A stretch of DNA of 64,000 nucleotides from Capsicum annuum (lineage: Eukaryota > Streptophyta > Magnoliopsida > Solanales > Solanaceae). Positions 34,021-44,872 of this stretch are shown here, piece by piece. Under the pieces are notes generated by a model. That model saw nothing but the letters and a program-made list of their open reading frames with translations, was not told the DNA's origin and made no database searches. Position 1 is the first letter of the stretch. The number at the start of each line of letters is the position of its first letter. The DNA lies in the NCBI RefSeq assembly GCF_002878395.1, contig NC_061115.1, positions 91,099,102 to 91,163,101 on the forward strand. The letters run 5' to 3'. A program made the position numbers and the translations under genes.

Positions 34021-35330
34021 TTGTATTATATTGCTCAGAGCCCATTGGCATGTGACATTCAGTCCTTAACCAATTTGATAGCGCGACTACATATTTCAGA
34101 CCCTTGGAGTATTCTTTCAAGTGTCGAGGAAAGGTGTTCATTATTTGAGAAGATTTGGGATCAATTGTTTGATGATAGTAAAATTTCTATCTTGCGTGAT
34201 CAGGTGTAGAATGGTAAGTCCAACAGGTCTGCCATAGATTTTGAGGGTTTTTTGAGCTCTGATAGCTACAATTGAGTTCCTAGAGTTGGTGACTTGATCC
34301 AATTGATATTGCGTGAGACTCACAACTCTATACATTTTGTTCATTCAGGTATAGCTAAGATGTATAGAGATTTGAGACATTAATATTAGTGGAGTGGAAT
34401 AAAGAGAAAAGAAGTGGACTTTGTAGCTTGTTCCCTATGATGTCAGCTGGTAAAATCTGAGCATCAACAACTAGGTGGATTGATTTAGAGGATTCCCATT
34501 CCCAAGTGGAAATAAGAGAAGATTTCCATGGATTTTGTTAGTGGTTTGACCCGTACTTCTTGTGGATCTGATGGCATTTGGGTCATCGTAGATCGACTGA
34601 CCAAGTTGGCACATTTCATTCCTAAATAGATGTCCTTCCGTGCCAAGAGGTTAGTCAGTATCTATGAGTGTGTAATAGTCTATTTCCATGGTATGCCAAT
34701 ATCTTTTATTTCAGATCAAGTCATGTTCGTTTTTATCTTTTAAAGGGATATTCAAGAGGATTTGTGCACTCAGATGGATATTAGTACGCGTGTCATACGT
34801 AGAAAGGTGGCCAGTAAGGTTCTTAAGGATATGATCTTGGCCTATGTTATGGATTTTAAAGGTTAGTGGGAGGAGTACTTAGCCTTGGTAGAGTTGCATA
34901 TAATAATAAATATCATTCGAGTATTTAGATGGCACCTTTTGAACCCTTTTATGGTAGGAGATGCCTTTCTCCCATTGGATGGTTTGAACTTCTGAGATTA
35001 GATCCCATGGTATTGATTTGCTTCACGATTTATTGGATAGAGTCAGGGTGTTTAGGATAGGTTTAGAGCAAGTCAGACTAGGTAGAAAGCTTAAGTAGAC
35101 CGATGGTGTTGTTACTTAATATTAGCAGTTGGTGATGGGGTATTACTCTATGTGTCACCCATGAATGGTGTGATGAGGTTTAGGAGGAAAGGAAAGCTTA
35201 GCTCCAGATATATTAAACCATTCGAGATTTTTCGCACAGTTGGTAAGGTGGCTTATGAGTTAGCCTTACCTATAGATTTTTATCCTATGTTGCAACAATA
35301 TAGTCATGATCCATCTTATGCACTTTGGTG
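34021..35330 (+). pseudogene. Integrase of element D
   Basis: Reads RVGDLIQLILRETHNSIHFV, HSGIAKMYRDLRH, VDFVACSL, stop, CQLVKSEHQQLGGL, then [49 protein letters not shown] and MNGVMRFRRKGKLSSRYIKP, FEIFRTVGKVAYELALPIDF. The N-terminal H-H-C-C zinc site is nearly kept (stop before the last Cys), and the first two catalytic Asp are present, the second in S-D-Q. The last two strings are the GPY/F region (R-Y-I-K-P-F-E-I-F). Stops break it in at least ten places. Confidence 0.88.
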
Positions 35331-35545
35331 GGATACAGTCCAATTGTATGAATAGTTGACCTCTATGGAGGAACTTGTCCTCATTTTGGCTAGTGATGTC
35401 AGATGGTTGTGCACTAGAGAGATTCTAATGATTTAGGTTTAGTGGAGGCACCGCCAAGTAGAGGAGGCTACTTGGGAGATCGAGAGATAAATATGGACCT
35501 AGTAGCCTCACTTGTTCGAGACTTCAAGTACATCTTCACCCTTGA
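35331..35545 (+). pseudogene. Chromodomain of element D
   Basis: After DTVQLYE, stop, the reading SMEELVLILASDVRWLCTRE, ILMI, stop, V, stop, WRHRQVEEATWEIERQIW follows the C-terminal chromodomain of plant chromoviruses (E-E-P-V-x-I-L-D-R-x-x-R-x-L-R...V-K-V-x-W-x-x-x-x-x-E-E-A-T-W-E). Such a domain steers insertion toward marked chromatin. Two aromatic cage residues sit at stops. Confidence 0.75.
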
Positions 35546-35568
35546 CTTTCGCAAACAAAAGTCCTTTT

Positions 35569-35580
35569 AGTAGTGGATAT
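35569..35580 (+). other. Polypurine tract of D
   Basis: AGTAGTGGATAT just before TGTAATGAC. The lead-in GCAAACAAAAGTCCTTTTAGT is typical of Tekay-type elements, where the tract reads close to AAGTGGTGGATAT. Confidence 0.7.
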
Positions 35581-38325
35581 TGTAATGACTATTTTGGTCA
35601 TTTTCCATAATTATACTTATTTTCTCCATTAGAGATTTTCCATAGCCATACCAAGTTATTTATTACTACTAGGACTGACAGTTCTATTATCGGATCGTTC
35701 GTTTGGATTTCAAAGGCAATATCCTATTTTGAAGACTTTGCTGGCTTAAATTGGCTACGACAAAAAAATTTCAGTCAAATGACCTCGTATACCTATTCTG
35801 ATTGTTCCAACTACTCTGAAATGTTAATTTTTTGTTAGGATGAGTCTTGGTTTGGGTCCCGAGGCACCCAATCTCATTTTGACCTATTGGTCAGAAAGTT
35901 AAGAAAATGAAATATGGGTGTAGGATATACTTTTAGTTGAAACTACCTTGAATATTTTAATTGTTCCATTGAGTATGAAATATTAAATTTGGTATGGTAG
36001 TATAGTCTGTTTGCGTATATGAGATTCCGAATGAATCCCGAGAGGTTGGCGTAGACATGAAAAATTGTAAGTCTCAGATGTATCTGATGTAATAGCTAAT
36101 ATCGATCCTTGGATTTATAATAGCTATCTGGCATCCACTAGCTTATATGGTGATCGTGATATCATTGTTACAAATACAACTCATTGGATAGTCGCCTGAA
36201 GCTGCGATCGTGAGATGCCGGGTCGCTATACCAATTTTGGAGCACCTGGAAAGGGTGTAAATACCCTATTTCCACCCTATTTTTTCCAATTCTTCATCTA
36301 TTCTCTTAAGACTTAAACCCTAAAGAGTGGAAATGCTTGGGATTAAATCTCATGGGTGATTCAAGATCTTGGCTAACAATTATTAAGCAATTTCCTTTGA
36401 ATTTAGCTAAGATTTCTCCATTTTTATGATTGATTTCTCCATTTCTTCTTTAAAATCCCAAAACCATGGTTTCTTGATTTTAGCACCAATATAGAATGGA
36501 TTTCACCAATTTTAAGGGTAATTACTCCTTGAACATGAGGGAATATTGGGTTGGCCTCGAAAATGCGATTTCCATAAATGGGACCCACGTGGGATTTTGA
36601 TGTGATTATTGAACCCAAAGCACAATAGTGCAATATGGGTATCTTTAATCTCTTGTTGATGAGTAGATTGTGATTTTCTTATCTTGTATCTTGTAAAAGC
36701 TTCTCGAAAAGGAAAGTTGGTGATTTTATGGATTTTTCGAGCTTTCTTTAGCTTACAGGTAGGCTAGGCTTTACCCCTTCATAGATTGAGCTATATCATA
36801 GTATGTTTTTGATATTATGTTAGATTTGGGATGGATTTTAGGGGTTGGTGATTAAATTTGCAATGCATGGGTTAGTTGGACCTTTTAAGCTTTCTAAAAA
36901 TCTTAATTTAGCAGCTTTATGTTAGCTGCTTAGATTATTAGAATAATTTGTATGTTAGGGATAATTAAGGCTCGTTTTACATTTTAAAGTGGATTTAGAT
37001 ACCTTAGCCTAGTCTGGGGTAGAGTATGCCTTATAACAGAATTTTGGGGTTTAGAAGTGGTCTTCGACCTACCCTAGGCCAAGACTCCATCTAGTTTAGA
37101 TAGACCTTTTTACCCTCGGTATTTATCTTGAAATGCTTATTACAACGCTTGATGAGATTAGATACTTAATAGCCAAGATGGTTGGGTGTTTGGCTTGATG
37201 CTAAATGTGAAATGCCTTAGTTGTTATGATGTTGATTACTGTTACAATATTGATTATGAAATGATTAGACATAGCGATTCGAGTCGGGCAAATGATGATG
37301 CAATAAAGATATATGATGACCAGTGTGAGTCCAGATGTTGATGACAATACGATGATACACTTACCAGTTCAAGTGTGGATATTTATAATGATATTGATAA
37401 CATATACCCGATTCAAGTATGGAAGATTATTATGATATTGATTATATGATTACTACTTCAAGTTTAGATATTTCTATGATATTAGTTATCATATTGGTGG
37501 TATGACATCGATGATATTGATGCTTATGATATTGGTCATGGAGTATGATATTGGTGATATGGGTGTCAGTTTGGAATCCGGAAGTAGGAACTGTTGCAAT
37601 GTGGCATAATATGGATAAATTTTGCTTATAGGGGTGTGCCTTTATTTATATACTTGTCTGCACTTATTGGAATTTAGCGGCCAATTTTGTATTTATAATC
37701 ACTTATGTTCGATCCTTTATGTTCTTTTATTACTTTGATTATCTACTAATTTATATAATACAAGGTTGGAGTTGATTTAGGTTTGTATCTACCTTGACTT
37801 AGTTATGCTATCTTATATTTTATCATATTTATATCATGATTTAGCTCAGTCAACCGATGATGCCTACTAAGTACTCGTAATTTTGGTACACATACTACAC
37901 TTTTTGTACCTTTTTGGTGCAGATTCGAGTACTAGTTTCCATCGTTGATTCGAGGATCGTACCGTGTTAGATTCTAGAGATAGGGTGATCTCTTAGAGTC
38001 GAAGTTGCCCCATTTCCTTCTATCTTACTTATGTCTAGTCTCTAGTTATGTGATAAGATTGTGTTAACTATTTTAGACTTAGGTTGTATTAATAGTAGCT
38101 CTTGTACTTGCTCTACCAGGTCATGGGATGGGTTTCAATATTATGGTTATCTTTTAGATTATTTCTATTGTGTTGCTTATTTCTTCTGTTGAATTGTCTA
38201 ATTTGCCTCTTTTGGGACAATTTCCACCAAGGTAACAAATACCGAATATCCTTAGGTTACTGTTCAGCTTACCTACTGCCGGGTTCTAGCAGATTCCATC
38301 ATGACTCGTCAATCGGGTCATGACA
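35581..38325 (+). repeat. 3' LTR of element D
   Basis: 2745 bp from TGTAATGACTATTTTGG to GGGTCATGACA. It aligns along its length with 12985-15665 and 44873-47330. The TATA position reads TGTAAATA (36256-36263). Confidence 0.87.
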
Positions 38326-40143
38326 CTAAGCTTATTACCAGACCATAAAGTTGTAAATCTAAAATCATAGAAGAATAAGTCCACTAAGGCTTGACGTGTC
38401 CTTAATTACGAAGTCAAGAAAGAGCGATCCAGTTCAAAAACTACTCTACCAAGGGAAAAAAAGGCAAAATACGCCATATATCAAGTCTAGGTCAAATACA
38501 ACCCAAGGTAATAGCCTAAAATGGTAATCAACTGTCTGAATAATCCTAAAGAGCCGCCAAGCCAAGTATATTAGCTAAAAAGGGTAATATAGACCACTAT
38601 GTGGTCCAATATAGACCACTATGTGGTCCCAAAAACTAAATCTATGCCAGAATCTAATCTAACCTAGTCTAAGCCTCACCAAACCTATTTCAAGGTAGTA
38701 ATAGTACTAAACCTATCCCTAAAGGATTATATCACACCATTCTATGGAACAACGGGCCCACAATCTAAAAGTTGAGCCGCTAACTAGCTAAACAAAGCAT
38801 AAAATGATAAATAAACAACCGTAATAAAATTGTCTGCCTAAACTAGAATTATAATATGTTAATACCATAAATAAGATCTATTTAAAGATAGGACAACCCT
38901 AGCCTACCTGGATGCCACCAAACTCTTACTAAATCCTTTAAATTGGAGCTTTCTCTTTCCGAGAGGCCTCTAAGAGCTACCATAATATCAAAACCAATGT
39001 CTAAGAACCAAGGTGAGAAAAGTGATACCAATATTGTGTATCATTTCTTCAAGTTAGAAATCATACTAAAATACACTAGGACCGCTTGCAAAACTATGAA
39101 ATTAAAATCATCACAGCCTCCCACACAACTCAAGTTTCAAATGCCATGAGAAATCCAGCTAAATCCAAGTACAATAGACTCAAATCGTTCCTAACAACAA
39201 TCCAAAAATAAATATTCAAAATGGAGAATTACATGGAAAAATTGATGGGGAACTTACAGATTATCGATTATAGAGGGTCCACACTCACGATCTCAAGCTA
39301 TTCCCAGCTTAACAATATGATGATCCCATAATTCCAGGGATCAATGTGCATTTAATGGTGTTTCGGATTGGAAAATATGAAAAAAATGAAGAGGAAGTAT
39401 TATATACTACAAGGGGTCCATTCTTTGACAATACGGAACCCCTATCAAAAACCCTGGTGCCAGGACAGACAAAAATTCACAAAAATGATTGGTCTACTAT
39501 GATTATGAATAAGAGGGATGGACCAGGCTGATCAACCTTATTTTTAAGAATTCAAAGGCTATCCCAAGAATGTGTAGATCTAAATCTTGGCCCTCATGAA
39601 CGCAGCCAAGGCCATCCTTGTCTTGCACCAGGTTTTGATGCATTAACAACTTTTATAATTAAAAATATCCCGACCTGGCCCTTGAGATTTTTTTGGAATC
39701 CTATGAATGCATGAATTTTTCTAACCTTCAATATTTGATATTCTAGACTCAACAATACCATTGAAATTTCCATTTGAGGTTCTTTCGATAAAAAGTGGGG
39801 TCGATACCCCAAGTAGTCATTTTTGCCAAATTCTACCCTATAGACCAAAATGAGTTTGAAAGCCTTGAGACCTAGATTAAGGATACCCCTAGAGAGAAAT
39901 CACCATTACAGAACTATTGAGAATATCAGAAATGGCAGCAATGCAGTTTACTTGAGATTTTGGCCCGACAACCATTTTTTAACTTTTGAAGCTCCTTAGT
40001 AGGGAAATGGCTCTATAGACAAACAAATATCTAGTAACTGAATAATCTATCCCATAATTCATAAATAACCTGGGGTAGCTATAGGAAAACTCTAAGAGCA
40101 TAAAATTTATGAAAAAAGGGAATGACCTGGAGGGTCATTACAA
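38326..40143 (-). repeat. 5' LTR of C, U3-side piece
   Basis: 1.82 kb that on the minus strand starts TGTAATGACCCTCCAGGTCA at 40143, the same start as the D-family LTRs, and continues with TTTTCCTATAGCTACCCCAG similar to TTTTCCATAGCCATACCAAG. It stops next to the end of the D LTR at 38325. The other piece is 11815-12984. Confidence 0.72.
38586..38629. repeat. 22 bp tandem duplication with near-palindrome
   Basis: Two perfect adjacent copies of AATATAGACCACTATGTGGTCC (38586-38607, 38608-38629). Each holds GACCAC-TAT-GTGGTC, a six-base-arm inverted repeat. Confidence 0.85.
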
Positions 40144-41921
40144 CACTTCTTCTACATAGATATATAAAATAGTGGATGCACGAATGCTAACTTTTTAGGT
40201 AACTCCAACTTATAATACACATTCCTACTCCTACTTCTAATCAAATATGGACCAATATGTCGGGGCTGACTTTCTAATTCTTACTAAAATGCATAACACC
40301 TTTCGTAATGGTAACATTAAAGAATACCCAATCATCGATTTAAAACTTTTAGTCGCTCTTATTATATATAAATAAAATTTCTATTAGGTTCGCACAATCT
40401 TCAACCGCTCTTTAATCATTTTAACTTTCTCCATATCCTCATGAACTAAGTCCGGGACTACTAAAGCATCTTCATAAATCTCAAATCAGCAAATAGGAGA
40501 TCTATATCTCCACTGATCTCAACCAAATAACATCTAATAATAAAGTATATAGTGGTCACTTATTAAAATATTGAACCCAGTTAGGCTTTGGTCGATCCGA
40601 TAGGGAAGAGGGAAGAATCTTAATCTATGTGTTATCTATGTTATTGGTAAATAATTTTTTCTAGAGGGGTTTTTTTTTTTGAAGTAGGTTTGGAAAATAG
40701 TTTGTGAACAAGTAACAATATTAAACTTCTTTAATTTTTAATCAGTAGATGAGAGACAATAGGATTGTATTTGCCATGAATTTATAACTATGCATGTTCT
40801 TCATACTGATGATCTATCCCATTTCTTAAAACGCAAAATTAATAAGTTATGTTAACCTAAATAACCATTTATCATCTATTATAAGACATTCATCAATCAC
40901 TCATCCAAGTCTCATGAGTTGTACAATCTAAACGATATTATGGATCCCAGATTAGCTATCCCACATCCATGGCTCAAGCTATTAAGTGAATATTAATAGC
41001 TCCAAGTCTCCATTGTTTGTTCCATTTTCCCATACGTTACCCCTTCATCCAAAGCAAGTAAGAATAAAGAAAGTTCTAACATCTGAAACCATTAAAAAGA
41101 AATAAAAGTAAAGACAACACCAATACATGCATACACAACCATCAGGAATAACTATGTACTTCAAAATCTACCTCGTTAACCTACCATGGTTCCCAAAATC
41201 CTAGTTGTGGTAGTTAGCTACTCAAAGTTTCAATCATATAATAATATTTATTATAAAAATCCATAATCATAGACTTATAAAAAGAATAATAAATTCAACA
41301 AATCTCAACTATGAATTAAACTCTCAAAAATTGTGTTTAGAACTCGCAAGAATAAGTATATGGAGTCAAAAGTAGTAGTATAATGTAAAATAAAACATAA
41401 GACCTAATGGGAATATTTATAGATACAAAATAATTCTATGCTAAACATAATTGAAAAATTGAGTCAGTAGTGGCAATATGTTGTGTGGATTGACTATGCC
41501 TTTTCTCATATGCCCATAACTTGTTTGATTATTTTTATGTTAGCTGGTGAAGACAGCTAGTAATGCTGCATAGGGACTCCTGACATCTTGGTGGGTAATC
41601 TATTGCCCCTGAACCCTATTGGTAATATTTGAAGACTTTGGCCTCTTGTGGCTCAAGGTGAGACATGCAATGACTCATCTCTACTCTAACGGCTAGTAGG
41701 GAGCACTTGTAGCCGTTGAAATTGGTCTACCAATTTGTGGAAATTTAATGTTTTCTAAAGGATGAGTAATGTGATGATGCGTCACCTATTCTGATGACTC
41801 ATAGGGTACAGTAATAGAAACTACTTAATCTTCACCTCTCTAGGATCACTATAGGGCTTTTATTGGCTTATAATAAAGGCTTGACTATTGAAATGGTCGA
41901 TATGGATATAGTATCACATTT
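40144..41921. other. Unresolved retroelement remains
   Basis: No readable domain. If element K continues on the minus strand past its primer-binding-site side, this would be its leader and gag end, fused to the target flank of C near 40144. A ten-base T run lies near 40665. Nothing here looks like a host gene. Confidence 0.3.
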
Positions 41922-43631
41922 TGTTGTGCCCATTCACTCACACAAGTGTACGTGGTCCACCCAAGTAATATTGTGGCCTTAAGAAAGCCAAGTATAAAGC
42001 CCTCAGGGACTTGTGTTAAATAATTATCCAATTCTAGTTCAATGATAAGGATTTAAATAAGTTCTAGTGTAACCAAAAAAGAGTTTGAAAGTTAAAATTA
42101 AAATTAAACTCAACAATGCTAGAAAATAAGGGTTTTAGATAATTATGTGGAGAAACCCATGGCCAAGGCACTATGAACAATCAAACTTAGCCATATAACT
42201 TTGTTGGTTGAGTTAGTTATCTCGGTTTTTGTTTTCCGAGGTTGATTATATGATTATAGTCTTCCAAACCTCTATCAACTATCTACTCTACACTTGTAAC
42301 TACATCGTTGAGTGGATATTCAAGTACTAAGCATATGCCTTTATATTTCATATTGTTTATGAAACGAATATAGTTTATTAGGTATATTAATATCCTAAAC
42401 ACAAATTATAACTTCAATTAATTGAAAGATTACTATCCTAGTACCTATATCCCAAGTTCTATCCTATCATTCCTCTTTCCAAGCTCATAATAGAATTAAG
42501 CATTTATCCTAAAGGTCGGAAATCCTTAAGATAGTTATGAAAAGGATACAATAAAAATAAAAAATGATAATAAAAATAACCAAATCAATTAAGAAGCAAG
42601 AATAATCATGCTCTTAGCCTCAACCCCGAAAAAGAGCTTTTAGCCACACATGGACGTACAAAGAATCATAGTAGTATAATCTATTTAATAATCCAAAAGA
42701 AATCTAAAGTAAGGAGATAAAAACCCTATTTTCAGAATTATTAATCATGTTTTAATGCCCCAAGGTCTTCCAAGGTTAATACACAATAGTTGGAGTGTCC
42801 TATTTATACTAGGACCTAGCTACCCAATTTTGCCATAGCAGTGTGCAACACCAATATCGCACCATATATGATGTGTGACATACCAAAATATGGAGGTACA
42901 CTGGAATTGAAATTACACAAGGAATCCAAGGATGTGACACACTCTTATTGCAGTGAGTAGGGTCCGTGGCACGCCAATGTGTCCATATTCTCTAGTTTTT
43001 TAATGCTTTATCCCATGCACTTGTCCTACAAGTCCAAGATTTGTGGTAACTTTTCCTCTTGATTTCCACCTTGTATCTCATACATATATCATTTCAATCA
43101 ACTCATCAAGAATCCTACAAGATTAATATCCATATATTAGAGCTCAAAACATAATCAAATCTAACAAGATGAACTAGAATAGAACATAGCTCAAGCTAAG
43201 AGTACTAGTTTTCTCGTTTGACCTTTAACTTAATGTTTTTACTCCAAACATATTATGAAAAAACCTTAAACACTATTAACATATAACTTAACAATTTAGA
43301 TACTCATTAATACAAAGATTAACTCAATAAGTACAAGCAAAGTCCTTAAAAATAAGCTAAGTAAGCATAGATAACAACACTTAGGTGAATAAATCCACCT
43401 AAGATCACAATCCTCGTTGGTTGTACACTATCATTAGTTCTTCTTTTCAACCATATTTATTTTCCTCTCCCTTATTCTCCATTTTTTTCTTTAGATATTT
43501 CTGTGATTTTATTGTTAAATTTTCCCTTTCTTAAAATTATATTTCATTATTTTTTTTTACTAACAAAACCTAAATCTCTTACTACCTATTTTTTCATACA
43601 TATATTAGATGACATATCCCTATGATAACCA
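41922..43631 (-). repeat. Putative LTR of Athila/Tat-like element K
   Basis: Plus strand begins TGTTGTGCCCATTCACTCAC and continues CACAAGTGTACGTGGTCCAC, which is the way many plant Athila/Tat-type LTRs end when read from the other strand. It ends ATGATAACCA at 43631, next to CCCCTCAACTTAG, a polypurine tract on the minus strand. This gives a 1710 bp LTR with minus-strand ends TGGTTAT...GGCACAACA. No second copy is in the window, so the limits rest on the flanking signals only. Confidence 0.5.
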
Positions 43632-43645
43632 CCCCTCAACTTAGG
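43632..43645 (-). other. Polypurine tract of K
   Basis: Minus strand CTAAGTTGAGGGG just before the LTR. Related elements have A-A-G-T-T-G-G-G-G-G-T-G here; H has CTTTAAGTTGGAAG at 50350-50364. Confidence 0.6.
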
Positions 43646-44872
43646 AAATTTTCCTAATTTGAGATACATTGTGTCTAAGGAGGGACAGGGCAAAAATAGG
43701 TTCATTACAGCTAGAATGGAATGGTTAATAGGTTAATGAAATAAATTGGTTAATTAAGGCTCAAACTTGAGATTAAGGGATATTCATTACATTTTATGGG
43801 GCCTTTACGATGAAACAGGACTTTTTCAGAATGGCCTATGATACATTCCTAATTAACTATCCTACAACATAGGCACGCATTACAGGGGAAGTTCTAAATT
43901 ACGCACACACAACTAAACTAAGATAGTACTGCACAAACACACATAACACAGGGTTACACTATCAACTACTAGCTATCTAGTTTATGTGTTGCTAAGATAT
44001 AATTATCATGCCTATAATTTTAATCTATAACATGATTCACAGTTGTCACATTTTTTCAAAAATACAATACATAGTCTAAATAATTTCTTAGGAGGGGTAT
44101 CCCTTAAACATGAAAGTCAAACCATTTCAAAACTTGACTGCACTAAGGTTCCCCTATTTTCTCCCAATTAAATATACTAACAAAAAAAATATAAACACAT
44201 TATAAAAATCCAAAACATTTTATTTCTACAATGATAGCATACGTGGAGGAAAAGAAACACACCAAGAAAAAACCCTAAGTGGTGGTACATCCCTAATCCA
44301 AACATTGAGAGTATGTAGTGTCCTCAATACATAAATATAGTATAAAAAGTAAAGAACAAGAGGTAAGGACATATATGTGGTTCTTTAGACACCGGATATG
44401 GTCTTATTAGCTGGAGGGGTCTTAAAATTGCCTCTAATCTCCAATCTTTTAGCGTTAACTATTCCCAAAGCACTCTAATAAATATTGGCGCTAATGGTGA
44501 TTGGTTTACATAGAGGTGTAGAACTAGTGGGGGCAGTCGTCGTACACTGACCATTATTTGTATCATTAAAAGCATAAAATCTGGGGTATCATAAACAATA
44601 GAGATCCTATATCCATGAACCTATCATGAATCTTATATAGGTGGTCCTGAGATGACTATTTTATTGCCTCTATTATTTTTTTTATTCTGTTGGGCCAAAA
44701 CTACACATCCCCCACACTCTTCCTTTACCCTTATCTCCTTATATATTTTGCACCTCAACATGCTTAAACTCCCCTATCATAGGCATAGTAAGAGTTTTAA
44801 ATTCTAGAAACTATCTAGATACTAGGAGCTCCACTACAACACAAAGGGAAGAAAACATCTCTCTAATTCTGA
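43646..44872 (-). other. 3' internal part of K
   Basis: Minus strand runs toward the polypurine tract through GACACAATGTATCTCAAATT, a conserved pre-tract word of Athila/Tat-like elements. Around 44640-44400 a short reading LPPLVLHLYVNQSPLAPIFI and WRLEAILRPLQ may be the tail of an env-like or ORF3 frame. It is cut at 44872 by the LTR of G. Confidence 0.4.

Larger units (their letters stand above)
12985..38325 (+). mobile_element. Element D: Tekay/Del-like chromovirus, split by element E
   Basis: 5' LTR 12985-15665, primer-binding site 15669-15680, leader to about 15885, then after the inserted element E (to 30752) gag, protease, RT, RNase H, integrase and chromodomain to 35545, polypurine tract, and 3' LTR 35581-38325. 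Without E the element is about 10.5 kb, a usual size for Tekay-like elements. All domains are present in order but none is intact. The G fragment at 44873-47766 has the same LTR and leader, which confirms that the leader is continuous across the E insertion. Confidence 0.8.
9190..40143 (-). mobile_element. Element C: minus-strand Tekay/Del-like gypsy element, outermost host of the nest
   Basis: On the minus strand the order is: 5' LTR (40143 to 38326, interrupted, 12984 to 11815), perfect primer-binding site (11811-11800), leader, gag, RNase H, integrase (to about 9190). The LTR starts TGTAATGACC (minus strand, from 40143) and ends ATGACA (minus, to 11815). The two LTR pieces sum to about 2.99 kb, close to the 2.7 kb LTRs of the related D family. 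They are separated by element D. No 3' LTR of C is visible. Joining the two LTR pieces is inference from orientation, termini and lack of any other partner; the 5 bp flanks of D (TCTAT and CTAAG) are not a clear target-site duplication. Confidence 0.65.

Noticed and set aside
12980..38330. A 5 bp target-site duplication around D.
   Set aside because: The flanks read TCTAT and CTAAG. Only a shifted partial match exists, so I do not claim a duplication.
40144..41921. A host gene in the stretch with few retroelement marks.
   Set aside because: No open frame longer than 60 codons, no exon-like conserved reading, and it is bounded by LTRs on both sides.
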